55,348 bases of DNA from Neoluteolibacter marinus (GTDB lineage: Bacteria; Verrucomicrobiota; Verrucomicrobiia; Verrucomicrobiales; Akkermansiaceae). The stretch spans positions 1-55,348 of the forward strand of contig NZ_JACZFQ010000119.1 of assembly GCF_014904755.1 (NCBI RefSeq), written 5' to 3'. The first letter of the stretch is position 1; the number at the start of each line of letters is the position of its first letter. The position numbers and the translations under genes were made by a program. Positions 42,651 to 51,614 of this stretch are shown here, one piece after another. Under the pieces are notes generated by a model. It worked only from the letters and a program-made list of their open reading frames with translations, was not told where the DNA came from and ran no database searches.

Positions 42651-44165
42651 ATGCTCGCTCTCCTCGTTGCCCTTCCGATCATCGCCTTCATCGCGATCCT
42701 CGCCGGCGCCCCCGCCCGCCAGGCCGCGCTCGGTGCCGGCCTCGCCAACCTCGCCCTCGGCCTGTGGGCGGCTTTCACCTGGGAGGCAGAAATGTGGGCA
42801 AGCTCGGTTGAAGTCCTCGCCAAGCCCTCGCTTCATCTCGCCTTCGGCTTCAGCGATGGCATGAGCGTGATCATGGTGCTGCTTTCGGTCATCGTCACCG
42901 TCGCCGCCCTGCTCTCCGGTCGGGCTCCCGCCGGCCGCGAGATCCTCTACTACGGTTCCTCCCTGCTGATCTCCGCGGGAGCCATCGGTGCCTTTGCCGC
43001 CACCGACCTGTTCTTCTTCTACGCCTTCCACGAACTCGCGCTGATCCCGACCTTCCTGATGATCGGCATCCTCGGCCGCGGCGACCGCCGCGAGGTGGCT
43101 TGGAAAATCACCATCTACCTCGGCTTCGGCTCGGTGGTGCTGCTCGCCGGGCTCGTCTGGCTCGCCAATCTCGCCGGCACCTTCGACATCCCGACCATGG
43201 TCGCCGCGGTGAAGAATGGCTCGCTGGTCATTGATCCGGCCGCCCAGAAGGGCATCGCCGCCCTGCTAATCGTCGGCTTCGGCGTCCTCGTCTCGCTCTT
43301 CCCCTTCCATTCCTGGGCCGCCCCCGCCTACGCCAGCGCTCCCGCCCCGACGTCGATGCTCCACGCCGGCGTGCTGAAGAAATTCGGCCTCTACGGTCTG
43401 CTCCGCATCGCCATCCCCATGGTCCCGGGCGGCATGAACGACTGGCTGACCCCGTTGCTGGTCCTGTTGGTCGGTAACATCCTCTGGGTCGGCCTCGTCA
43501 CTGTCAGCCAGAAGCGCCTCGACCTCATGCTCGGCAACTCGTCGGTCATGCACATGGGCTACATCTTCCTCGCCATCGCCGCGCTTGCCGCGAGCTACCA
43601 AGGTCCGGCACTTGCGGGAGCCCTTGTCGATGGCCAAGCGGTGACATTGAGCTCGGTCGGGCGTTTCACCAACGACATCGCCGGTCCCGCCGCGGTGCTT
43701 CTGATGTTCGCCCACGGCATCTCGATCGCCATGCTGTTCGGTCTCGCCGACAAGATCGAGCGCAGCACCGGCACCCTGGAACTCACCGACCTCGGCGGCC
43801 TTGCCAAGGCGGCACCAAGCCTCGCCTTCCTTTTCGGACTTGTCGGCTTCGCCTCGATCGGCCTGCCCGGTCTCGCCAATTTCGCCGGCGAGGTGATGGT
43901 CTTCCTCTCCGCGTTCAAGAACTACGATCCCGCCGCCGGCCTCGGCCCGGTCCAGATCGCCTGCATCTGCGCCATCTGGGGCGTCGTCATCAGCGCCATC
44001 TACATGCTCCGTGCCTACCGCCGGATCTTCCAGGGCGAGAGCGTCCGCGCCACCGAATCGTCGCTCGACCTCACCCCCGCCGACCGCATCCCGGCCCTGC
44101 TACTGGCGGTCACCCTGCTCGCCGTCGGCTTGTTCCCGAATCTCCTCCTCAGCCTCTTTAAGTGA
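42651..44165 (+). CDS. nuoM: NADH-quinone oxidoreductase subunit M
   Basis: A 504-residue antiporter-like subunit with about 14 helices. FYAFHELALIPTFLMIG holds the conserved helix-5 Glu, and FHSWAAPAYASAP replaces the more common HxWLPDAHxEAP block, a variant that still ends MLHAGVLKKFGLYG with the central lysine. It pumps protons through the middle of the membrane arm. It lies 36 bp after nuoL. Confidence 0.95.
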   Translation: MLALLVALPIIAFIAILAGAPARQAALGAGLANLALGLWAAFTWEAEMWASSVEVLAKPSLHLAFGFSDGMSVIMVLLSVIVTVAALLSGRAPAGREILYYGSSLLISAGAIGAFAATDLFFFYAFHELALIPTFLMIGILGRGDRREVAWKITIYLGFGSVVLLAGLVWLANLAGTFDIPTMVAAVKNGSLVIDPAAQKGIAALLIVGFGVLVSLFPFHSWAAPAYASAPAPTSMLHAGVLKKFGLYGLLRIAIPMVPGGMNDWLTPLLVLLVGNILWVGLVTVSQKRLDLMLGNSSVMHMGYIFLAIAALAASYQGPALAGALVDGQAVTLSSVGRFTNDIAGPAAVLLMFAHGISIAMLFGLADKIERSTGTLELTDLGGLAKAAPSLAFLFGLVGFASIGLPGLANFAGEVMVFLSAFKNYDPAAGLGPVQIACICAIWGVVISAIYMLRAYRRIFQGESVRATESSLDLTPADRIPALLLAVTLLAVGLFPNLLLSLFK

Positions 44166-44208
44166 CTCCCGCTGATCACAGATCACTGATCACTTTCCAC
44201 TTCTTCCC

Positions 44209-45687
44209 ATGCCCGCCTACTATCTCGAAGCCCTGACCGTCGCCCTCGGCCTGCTCCTGCTGATGGTCGAAGCGTTCGGTCCCAGCCACTCGAAGAAGCT
44301 CGTCGGCTTCTCCGCCGCGGCCGGCTTGACCTTCATCCTGATCCTCTCGTTCTTCGCGATCGGTCCGGACCAGGCCAAGGAAGGCAGCACTTGGGAAACT
44401 TGGGAACTCTCGAAGTTCTACTCCTTCGACCCGCTGGCCCGTTTCTACAAGGGCTTCGCCCTCGTCTGCACCATCCTGGTGCTGTTGATGTCGATCGATT
44501 TCCGCTCGGTCCTCTCGCGCTTCACCGATCATCCGGAAAGCGAGTCGGGCACCGGGGAATACTACTGCCTGCCGGTCTTCGCCTGCGCCGGCATGATGTG
44601 GATGGCCTCCGCCAAGGACCTCGCCGGCGCCTTCGTTGCCCTCGAACTGGTCACCATCACCTTCTACATTCTGGTCGCCTTCCTGCGCCGCAATGTCGGC
44701 TCGCTTGAGGCCGGGGTGAAATACCTGATCCTCGGCGCGCTCAGCACCGGTTTCCTGGTCTACGGCATCGCCTGGATCTACGGCACGACCGGCACAATGA
44801 GCCTCGTAGGACTTGAAGGCGCGATTTCGAACCTTCCCTCCACCACTCCGCTGCTGTTCGGCATCGCTCTCATCCTGATCGCTCTTGGCTTCAAGGTCGG
44901 AGCCGTTCCGATGCAAGTCTGGATCCCGGACGTCTACCAAGGCGCGCCGACCCCGACCACCGCCTTCCTTTCGGTCGGCTCGAAAGCCGCCGGTTTCATC
45001 CTGCTGATTCGCTTCCTCGACCCGCTCCTCCAGCCCGGTTCCCCGGTCGCCCCGCAGGTGCTGCTGATGCTCGCCATCATGGCCGGTGCCACCCTGATCT
45101 TCGGCAACCTCGCCGCGATCAGCCAGAGCAACTTCAAGCGCCTGCTCGCCTATTCCTCGATCGCCCACGCCGGCTTCCTGGTCCTCGCGCTCGCTTCGTG
45201 GAAGCAGGAAAGCGATTCCGCCATCGGCTCGGTCGGTGCTGTCTCCTTCTACCTCGCCACCTACCTCCTGATGACCCTGGCCAGCTTCTTTGTGCTGGCC
45301 CAGGTCCGCATCCAGGACGGCTCCGAGCAGATCGATGCCTTCAACGGTCTCGGCAAGCGCAACCCGGTGCTGGCGATTGGCCTGACCGTCGTCATGGCCG
45401 CCCTCGCCGGCGTGCCGCTGACCGCGGGATTCATCGGCAAGTTCTTCGTTTTCTCCCTCGCCGTCGAGGCGGGCCTGTGGTGGGGCGTGACTTTCGCCTT
45501 CATCGGGGCCGCAGCCGGCTTCTACTACTACTTCAAGATCATCCGCGCGATGTGGTGGGAATCCCCCGCCGACAACGCCAAGCCGCTGGTCCTGCCCCAG
45601 ATCACCCGCACCTGTGTGGTTGCCCTGACCATCGCGGTGCTGGTGCTGGGCATCTGGCCGCAGCCGATCCTCTGGCTGCTGGGCTGA
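44209..45687 (+). CDS. nuoN: NADH-quinone oxidoreductase subunit N
   Basis: A 492-residue antiporter-like subunit with about 14 helices. Conserved parts are FVALELVTITFYILVAF with the helix-5 Glu, the VWIPDVYQGAPTPTTAFLS block, and SNFKRLLAYSSIAHAG. It is the last gene of the operon. nuoA-F do not follow, so the remaining complex I genes must lie elsewhere. Confidence 0.96.
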   Translation: MPAYYLEALTVALGLLLLMVEAFGPSHSKKLVGFSAAAGLTFILILSFFAIGPDQAKEGSTWETWELSKFYSFDPLARFYKGFALVCTILVLLMSIDFRSVLSRFTDHPESESGTGEYYCLPVFACAGMMWMASAKDLAGAFVALELVTITFYILVAFLRRNVGSLEAGVKYLILGALSTGFLVYGIAWIYGTTGTMSLVGLEGAISNLPSTTPLLFGIALILIALGFKVGAVPMQVWIPDVYQGAPTPTTAFLSVGSKAAGFILLIRFLDPLLQPGSPVAPQVLLMLAIMAGATLIFGNLAAISQSNFKRLLAYSSIAHAGFLVLALASWKQESDSAIGSVGAVSFYLATYLLMTLASFFVLAQVRIQDGSEQIDAFNGLGKRNPVLAIGLTVVMAALAGVPLTAGFIGKFFVFSLAVEAGLWWGVTFAFIGAAAGFYYYFKIIRAMWWESPADNAKPLVLPQITRTCVVALTIAVLVLGIWPQPILWLLG

Positions 45688-45766
45688 GTTCCGAACACCT
45701 ACCCTCCGGACGGCAACGAGGATCCGGACTTGCCCGCCCGGGTTCGTGGAGGCACAGCTTGGCGGC

Positions 45767-46246
45767 ATGCCGATGTCCCAAGCCCGCCGGATGAACTTGA
45801 TTGCGCTGGCCTTCGCGGTCACCGCGCTGGTCGTCTTCGTGGCCTTTCATTTCCTGCCTTGGTCTCCGCTTTGGAAAGGCTGGGTTGTTTGGGAAGACAT
45901 CTTCGGCGATCTGGCCGATGGAGGTCTCGAGGAACCGCCGTTGGTCCTCGCGGCCGCCAGCCTACTCACGGAATCATTGCTGATCGTCCTGCTTCCCTTC
46001 CTTCTCCGGATGACGTGGAGCTCGCGTTTGCTGTGGTGGACCGTGACCCTGGTGTCGGGAATCGCGACCTGCGCGTTGGCCGGCATCATCCTCTACTTCA
46101 TTTTGTTGGATCCTTACACCCGGGCCGAGGCCGGACCTGCCGTCTACTGCCTGGTCGCAGCCCCGGTTCTCAATTTCATCTCCCTCCTCTTCGTCCGCCG
46201 CGAAGCGCCTGAGCCCCATGCCTTTCCGTCGCCGGAGAGTCATTGA
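45767..46246 (+). CDS. Four-helix membrane protein, unknown
   Basis: A 159-residue protein with four clear hydrophobic segments (about 10-30, 54-76, 86-108 and 124-142) and a short polar C-terminus. I do not recognise a family. The frame opens at a GTG (45746), with ATG at 45767 and 45773 as likelier starts; GGAGG at 45748-45752 lies 14 nt before 45767. It sits 79 bp after nuoN on the same strand and could be read through from the operon. It is convergent with the GH10-like gene, with only 2 bp between stop codons. Confidence 0.65.
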   Translation: MPMSQARRMNLIALAFAVTALVVFVAFHFLPWSPLWKGWVVWEDIFGDLADGGLEEPPLVLAAASLLTESLLIVLLPFLLRMTWSSRLLWWTVTLVSGIATCALAGIILYFILLDPYTRAEAGPAVYCLVAAPVLNFISLLFVRREAPEPHAFPSPESH

Positions 46247-46248
46247 GA

Positions 46249-48000
46249 TCAGGGCACCTCGACCGTGCCGCTCGGCACCGCCTTGGTGACTTGGAAAACT
46301 CCCGTCTTTCCATCGCCCGGAACCCGCACTTCATACCAGCCGGGGAAGCCGCGCCATTGGACGATCCCGCCCTTGCCGGTGGTCAGGGTCACACTGGTGG
46401 TCCAGCGCCGGCCGAGCCATTCCTCGAGAACCTCCGCTCGCGCCCGGGCGGTCCAATCCCGGGTCCAGGAGGCTGCGTCCGGCTTCCAGTGCCTGCCCTC
46501 CCAGAACCCCCACAGGATGAAGCTGGTGTAGGCCGGGTGACTGAATGCCGCGATCATCAGGTCGCGCGTGTAGTCGGCGGCCAACTCCTCATCATCCGCG
46601 GTGACGATGTCGAACTCCGTGATGGCTTGGCGTGGCGCCAATGCCCCGAAACGGTCGGTGACCTCGAGGACCTGCATGGGGCTCGGCAGGTAGCTGTCGT
46701 CAATATGGGCCTGGTTGCCAAGACCGTCGACGCGGAACCCTGCCTGCTTCAGCTTCTCGAGGTAGGTGAAAGTCTCATCCGACTGCCTGCCCGGCCGGAA
46801 AAGCTGGTCCTCATTGACGAAAAACGGCAGCGCCGTGGCCCGCTGGGCCAGCCCGTAGACTTCCCGATCGAGTTCCGCCAGACCGGGTCGTGCCGTGAAG
46901 AGCTTGGCTCCGTTCCAGCCCACCGGATGATTCACGACATCCCATTCGCAGACCCGGTCCTTCGCGAAATCGAGCCGCGCCTTCGCCGTTTCCAGGAAGT
47001 GCCGGCGAATCGCCTCCGGATCGGTGAGGTCGTCCAGATTCGGAGGCACGGCGTTCTGCATCAGGTAATGACCTCGAACCGCGATGTGCCGCTCTCCCAA
47101 CCAGGCGAAGGCGTGATCGAGCCGCGCCAACCGTTCATCGCGACCTTCCGCGCCCTCCTCCCAGCCGAAGTCCTTCAAATCGTTCTCGAAAACCACCCGG
47201 CTGAACAGGCGGTCGACGATCGCACGGTAGCGTCGGCCATCTTCGCTTTCCTCGGTGAGGAGCTCGGCGGTGACCGCTGAACCGAAGCCGAACTCATGGC
47301 GGCGCAGGGTCAGAACCACCTCCTTGCCGACCAGCGCCTGGCCGTCCGCATCATGCACCCGCACCGAAAAATCGGATTTCCGGAGCTGTTCGATCCGCAA
47401 CAATGCCGCTTCCCGCCAAGCGGCCCCCGGCTCCCGTCCCTCATAGGTGCGGCGGATTCGTGGAAAAGCAGAGGTATCGGTTCCGGCCGGATATTTCAGC
47501 GCCCGGATCGACGAAACCTCGACGGTCTGCAGTTGGCGGGCGCAGAGCAAGGTCAGCGTCGCCCGGTGCTTCTCCGCCGCTGCCGTCACCCGGTACACCA
47601 CCGGCAGTTCCTGCCAGTCGCCGCTGAGCTCCAGCGGCACCGGTGGCGCCAGGACATCGTAGGGAGGATCCGAGCGCTGGAGTTTGGCCTCGATCACCGC
47701 CGCATCCCCGGCCGCGGACCGGGCCCGGATGATTGCCAGGACAACCTCTCCCTCCGCCAGCGCATTCAGGTCGATGCCGGTGGAGATCTGCGCCAAGTGT
47801 GGCCGCTCCTCGTCTGGCCGATTGATGTTGAGCTGCCAACCGCCGCCCTCGATCTCTCTCGCCGTCGCATGGGCCGGATCTGCTTGGACCTTGAGCAGTC
47901 CGCGGTCGAGGAGGTCTTCGCCGCCGTCGGGAGGGCTCAACTCCGCGGCCACACGTGCCACCAAGCCGATGAAACAGAGGAGCGGGAGGATTCTCATCAT
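46249..48000 (-). CDS. Secreted GH10-like protein with a substituted acid/base residue
   Basis: This 583-residue protein starts MMRILPLLCFIGLVARVAAE (signal peptide) at 48000. An N-terminal beta-sandwich, probably carbohydrate-binding (about 25-215), precedes a GH10-type TIM barrel (about 220-525) and a short C-terminal beta module. The nucleophile is conserved as E462 in AITEFDIV. Where xylanases have WDVVNE, this protein reads CEWDVVNHPVGW, so H358 replaces the acid/base Glu. It may be an inactive binder, use another acid, or belong to a distinct subfamily. Other barrel landmarks such as RGHYLMQN and FFVNEDQLF are present. It is divergent from parA; the frame open to 48168 overlaps parA. 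Confidence 0.83.
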   Translation of the reverse strand: MMRILPLLCFIGLVARVAAELSPPDGGEDLLDRGLLKVQADPAHATAREIEGGGWQLNINRPDEERPHLAQISTGIDLNALAEGEVVLAIIRARSAAGDAAVIEAKLQRSDPPYDVLAPPVPLELSGDWQELPVVYRVTAAAEKHRATLTLLCARQLQTVEVSSIRALKYPAGTDTSAFPRIRRTYEGREPGAAWREAALLRIEQLRKSDFSVRVHDADGQALVGKEVVLTLRRHEFGFGSAVTAELLTEESEDGRRYRAIVDRLFSRVVFENDLKDFGWEEGAEGRDERLARLDHAFAWLGERHIAVRGHYLMQNAVPPNLDDLTDPEAIRRHFLETAKARLDFAKDRVCEWDVVNHPVGWNGAKLFTARPGLAELDREVYGLAQRATALPFFVNEDQLFRPGRQSDETFTYLEKLKQAGFRVDGLGNQAHIDDSYLPSPMQVLEVTDRFGALAPRQAITEFDIVTADDEELAADYTRDLMIAAFSHPAYTSFILWGFWEGRHWKPDAASWTRDWTARARAEVLEEWLGRRWTTSVTLTTGKGGIVQWRGFPGWYEVRVPGDGKTGVFQVTKAVPSGTVEVP

Positions 48001-48145
48001 GGATCGTCTCCACACTATGCCAAACCGGCTTGCAGGGGCACGCCCAAAGGCGCTTTCGGCGCCCATTTCGGTCACCGGTCGCGGTTTTGTTTGCCAGCCC
48101 GCCGCGAGGGCGGAAGACTCCCCCCCGCTGCCATCCGCTCGCCTG

Positions 48146-48940
48146 ATGAAAGTTGTCGCTGTTGCCAATCAAAAAGGCGGCGTGGGGAAAACCACCACCG
48201 CGCTGAATCTTTCCGCCGCCCTCGCCCTGCGCGGGCAGCGGGTGCTGCTGATCGACCTCGACCCCCAGGCGAACACCACCAGCGGACTCGGCATCGACAC
48301 CGAAGGCGACGGCACCGTCTACCCCGCCCTGCTCGGCGAGGCGAACGTCCGCGACAAGATCATTTCGTCCGGCCGGGACAATCTCTCGGTCATTCCTTCC
48401 CACATGGACCTTGCCGGCGTGGAGATCGAGCTGGCCCGTGGCGACGACCACCTGGTGCGCTTGAGAACCCACCTCCAGGGGCTGAAGCCCAACGACTTGT
48501 TCGATTACTGCCTGCTCGACACGCCGCCGTCGCTCGGCGTCCTGATGACCTCCGCCCTGGCCGCCGCCGACGAGATCCTGATCCCGCTCCAGTGCGAATG
48601 GTTCGGTCTGGAGGGACTGGCGAAAATCGTCCACGTCATCGACCAGATCCGCGACTCCGGGGCGAACCCCGACCTGACGCTGGAGGGCATCGTGATGACC
48701 ATGTTCGACGGCCGCACCAACCTCGCCAAGCAGGTCGTCGACGAGGTCGGCAACTACTTCCCGGAGCAACTCTACCGCACGGTGATCCCGCGCACCATCC
48801 GCCTCGGCGAGGCGCCGAGCCACGCCAAGACAATCTTCGAGCACGACCCGGCCGGACTCGGTGCGGACTCCTACTTTGCGCTCGCCGACGAGTTCCTGAC
48901 GCGCCACGCCGCGGTCGGCCCGGCACTCGCCACCGGCTGA
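48146..48940 (+). CDS. parA: ParA/Soj-family partition ATPase
   Basis: A 264-residue deviant-Walker ATPase, MKVVAVANQKGGVGKTTTAL, with the KGGVGKTT motif at 10-17, the signature lysine at 10, LLIDLDPQ, and the LLDTPPSLG Walker B-like motif. The family uses ATP-dependent DNA binding with a ParB partner to segregate chromosomes. The frame is open far upstream but the preceding residues are not ParA-like. No parB follows; the next gene is mreB, 206 bp away. It could be a chromosomal ParA whose partner is elsewhere or a MinD-like positioning ATPase, but the C-terminus lacks an evident MinD membrane helix. Confidence 0.92.
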   Translation: MKVVAVANQKGGVGKTTTALNLSAALALRGQRVLLIDLDPQANTTSGLGIDTEGDGTVYPALLGEANVRDKIISSGRDNLSVIPSHMDLAGVEIELARGDDHLVRLRTHLQGLKPNDLFDYCLLDTPPSLGVLMTSALAAADEILIPLQCEWFGLEGLAKIVHVIDQIRDSGANPDLTLEGIVMTMFDGRTNLAKQVVDEVGNYFPEQLYRTVIPRTIRLGEAPSHAKTIFEHDPAGLGADSYFALADEFLTRHAAVGPALATG

Positions 48941-49146
48941 CCGGGAAGAGCCGTGGAACTCCTTCATTCTCTTCGTAGAACAAGGGATATCGTCTTGACC
49001 CCACGGGGCCGTGGTCGCCATAGTCCGCCGGCTTCCGAAATTGCTCGGATTCCTTGATTTTTTGTCCCCCGGTTCACGGCTGACGGTGCCACGCCGGGGT
49101 TTTTGACGACCGTCGCCATTCCTTTTCCCAATTTCTCACCACCAGA
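48941..49146. other. Leader region between parA and mreB
   Basis: 206 bp with no gene. It contains a T-rich patch (TTGATTTTTTGT near 49054-49065) that may be part of the mreB promoter region; I see no clear -10/-35 pair and no terminator for parA. Confidence 0.4.
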
Positions 49147-50181
49147 ATGTTCTCTCGATTCTTCGGAAGCTGGTTTTCCAATGATATCGGCATCGACCTC
49201 GGCACCGCCAACACCCTCGTCAACGTCAAGGATCAGGGCATCGTCCTGCGCGAACCCTCGGTGGTCGCGGTCAAGGCCGGCACCAACGAGGTCCTGGCCG
49301 TCGGCGACGACGCCAAGCGCATGCTCGGGCGCACGCCGGGCAACATCGTCGCCATCCGCCCGCTGAAGGACGGCGTGATCGCCGATTTCGAGGTGACGGA
49401 AGCAATGCTCCGGCACTTCATCCGCAAGGCCAACAACAACCGCCGCCGCAACAACCCGCGGGTCGTCATCGCCGTCCCCTCGGGGATCACCGAGGTCGAG
49501 CGCCGTGCGGTCAGCGAGTCCGCCGAACAGGCCGGGGCCCGCGAGGTCCACATCGTCGAGGAGCCGATGGCCGCCGCGATCGGCGTGGGCCTGCCGGTCA
49601 TGGACGCCTCCGGCAACATGATCGTCGACATCGGTGGCGGCACCACCGAAGTGGCACTCATTTCCCTGGGCGGCATCGTTTTCGCCCGCTCCGTCCGCAC
49701 CGCCGGCGACGAACTCGACGAGGCCATCGTTTCCTACATGAAACGGGCCTACAACCTGATGATCGGCGAACGCACCGCGGAAGACATCAAGATCCGCCTT
49801 GGATCCGCGGCCCCGCTGGCCAAGGAGATCACCATGGACGTCAAGGGCCGCGACCTCGTCGCCGGCCTGCCGAAAACCATCACCATCACCTCGCAGGAGA
49901 TCCGCGAGGCCATGGCCGACCCGCTGACGACGATCGTCGACGCGGTGCGCACCACGCTGGAGCGTTGCCCTCCCGAACTGGCCGCCGACCTGGTGGACCG
50001 CGGGATCGTGCTCGCCGGTGGCGGCGCGCTGTTGCGCGGGTTGGACCGACTTCTCCGGGAGGAAACGGGCCTGCCGGTCCATGTCGCCGAGGATCCCCTC
50101 AGCGCCGTGGCGGAAGGCACGGGCAAGATGCTCCAGGAGATCGAGGTATTGAAGCGGGTCACCACTTCTTCGCACTACTGA
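49147..50181 (+). CDS. mreB: Cell-shape actin homologue MreB
   Basis: A 344-residue actin-fold protein of the usual length that forms membrane-bound filaments directing lateral cell-wall synthesis. Visible motifs are the phosphate-1 loop [13 protein letters not shown] near 13-25, phosphate-2 [13 protein letters not shown], and the adenosine motif [14 protein letters not shown]. The N-terminal FSRFFGSWF is an amphipathic membrane-binding segment. It opens the mreBCD-PBP2 cluster, implying rod shape or at least elongation-type growth. A 206-bp leader precedes it. Confidence 0.97.
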   Translation: MFSRFFGSWFSNDIGIDLGTANTLVNVKDQGIVLREPSVVAVKAGTNEVLAVGDDAKRMLGRTPGNIVAIRPLKDGVIADFEVTEAMLRHFIRKANNNRRRNNPRVVIAVPSGITEVERRAVSESAEQAGAREVHIVEEPMAAAIGVGLPVMDASGNMIVDIGGGTTEVALISLGGIVFARSVRTAGDELDEAIVSYMKRAYNLMIGERTAEDIKIRLGSAAPLAKEITMDVKGRDLVAGLPKTITITSQEIREAMADPLTTIVDAVRTTLERCPPELAADLVDRGIVLAGGGALLRGLDRLLREETGLPVHVAEDPLSAVAEGTGKMLQEIEVLKRVTTSSHY

Positions 50182-50206
50182 CCGGCATGGCCGGGCGCTC
50201 CTCGCC

Positions 50207-51019
50207 ATGAGGCCGCTCAATCTCCTCGCATCCCTGCTTTTTCTGGCCGGCGCCGTCTGGGCGCTGACCCGCAGCGAACGTACGGTCCGCGAGATCCAGA
50301 ACACCTACTACTCCTGCCTGACACCGTTTCTCACGGCCGGTTCAAAGCTCGAGGTGAAGGCCCGCGCTTTCCGCGACGAGGTGCGCCACTCGAAGGAGCT
50401 GGAGGCGGAACTCGACGAGATCCGCCAGGAGTATGACCGGTTGCGCCAAGTGGAATCCCATGCCCGGGAACTGGAGGCGGAAAACGCCCGCCTGCGCCGG
50501 GCCATGGACTTCCAGCAGCGCACCGAATTCGCCGCCACCGCGGCGCGGGTGATCCGCCGCCAGCCAACCACCTGGTGGCAGACCGTCGAGATCGACCGCG
50601 GCGAGGACAGCGGCGTCGTGCTCCACCAACCGGTGGTGGCCGACGGCGGGCTTGTCGGCAAGGTGGATCGCGTTGGCAAGACCGGCTTCTCCTCGGTCAT
50701 CCTGCTGACCGACGAAGCCTGCCAGGTTTCCGTGCAGGTCGAGGGGACGCCCGAGGTGGGCATCCTCAGCGGCCAGCGCGGCCAGTATGAAGGCGAGCCC
50801 AAGCTGCGCCTCAGGTTCCTTTCCCCGAAAGCCCGGCTCAGCCCGGGCTCGCGGGTATTCACCACCGGGCGCGGGGGACTTTTCCCCGCGAACCTCCTGG
50901 TGGGAACGGTTGAAGCGGTCGTTCCCGGTCCGCTCGACTCCGAAGCTTTGGTCCGACCCTCCGTTGACTTCACGGATCTGAGCACGGTTTTCCTTCTACC
51001 GCTGCAGCAGACTCAGTGA
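50207..51019 (+). CDS. mreC: Rod shape-determining protein MreC
   Basis: A 270-residue bitopic protein: a membrane helix near the N-terminus (about 4-20), a coiled coil (about 50-105, rich in Glu, Leu and Arg), and a beta-rich periplasmic domain (about 110-260) typical of MreC. It scaffolds PBP2 and links it to MreB. It starts 25 bp after mreB and overlaps mreD by 4 bp. Confidence 0.93.
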   Translation: MRPLNLLASLLFLAGAVWALTRSERTVREIQNTYYSCLTPFLTAGSKLEVKARAFRDEVRHSKELEAELDEIRQEYDRLRQVESHARELEAENARLRRAMDFQQRTEFAATAARVIRRQPTTWWQTVEIDRGEDSGVVLHQPVVADGGLVGKVDRVGKTGFSSVILLTDEACQVSVQVEGTPEVGILSGQRGQYEGEPKLRLRFLSPKARLSPGSRVFTTGRGGLFPANLLVGTVEAVVPGPLDSEALVRPSVDFTDLSTVFLLPLQQTQ

Positions 51020-51609
51020 TCCGCTACACCTTCAGCCTGCTCATCCTTGTCCTGTTCGCCCTGGTGGCGCAGCAGTTCATTCCCGCGCTGACCGGACTGT
51101 TCAACTCACGGCTCCTGCTGGTGACCCTGGTGTTCTTGTGCGCGTCGGTCACCGTGCGCACCCCGGTCATGCTGGTGCTCGCCTTCATCTGCGGTTTCCT
51201 CTGGGACGCCCAGACCACCCTCGGCCCGCCCGGCGGCGACCCGGAGGTCTACAAGTATCCGGCGGAATCCCTGCGCTTCGGCTACTCGATCATCCTCTAC
51301 GGCGTCATCGGCTTCCTGATGCAAGGCATCCAGCCGCTGTTCCGCGAAGGGAAATGGCAGTTTTCCACCATCCTCACCGGGATCTCGATCTTCGTCTACC
51401 TGATCGCCGAGTACCTGATGATCAACTTCGTCCGCGGCGGCTTCATTTTCCCCCGGGCCACCCTTTACCAGATCATTTTCACCTCGACCTTGACGATGCT
51501 GTTTTCACCGCTGGTTTTCTGGATCCTTTTCACCATCGCCGGGAGGTTCGGCCATGAGATCCGCTTCGAGGGATTGAAAAAGAAACGCCGCCGCCGCGCC
51601 ATCGCTTGA
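51016..51609 (+). CDS. mreD: Rod shape-determining protein MreD
   Basis: A 197-residue integral membrane protein with about five to six helices and a basic C-terminus (GLKKKRRRRAIA). It begins with GTG in a GTGA overlap with the mreC stop, so translation is coupled. Sequence conservation in MreD is low; the call rests on position between mreC and the PBP2 gene, length, and topology. Confidence 0.85.
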   Translation: MIRYTFSLLILVLFALVAQQFIPALTGLFNSRLLLVTLVFLCASVTVRTPVMLVLAFICGFLWDAQTTLGPPGGDPEVYKYPAESLRFGYSIILYGVIGFLMQGIQPLFREGKWQFSTILTGISIFVYLIAEYLMINFVRGGFIFPRATLYQIIFTSTLTMLFSPLVFWILFTIAGRFGHEIRFEGLKKKRRRRAIA

Positions 51610-51614
51610 TTGTC

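Noticed and set aside
45708-45738. Repeated TCCGGA after nuoN as a terminator stem
   Set aside because: Only 6 bp each, self-palindromic, and no T-tract follows.
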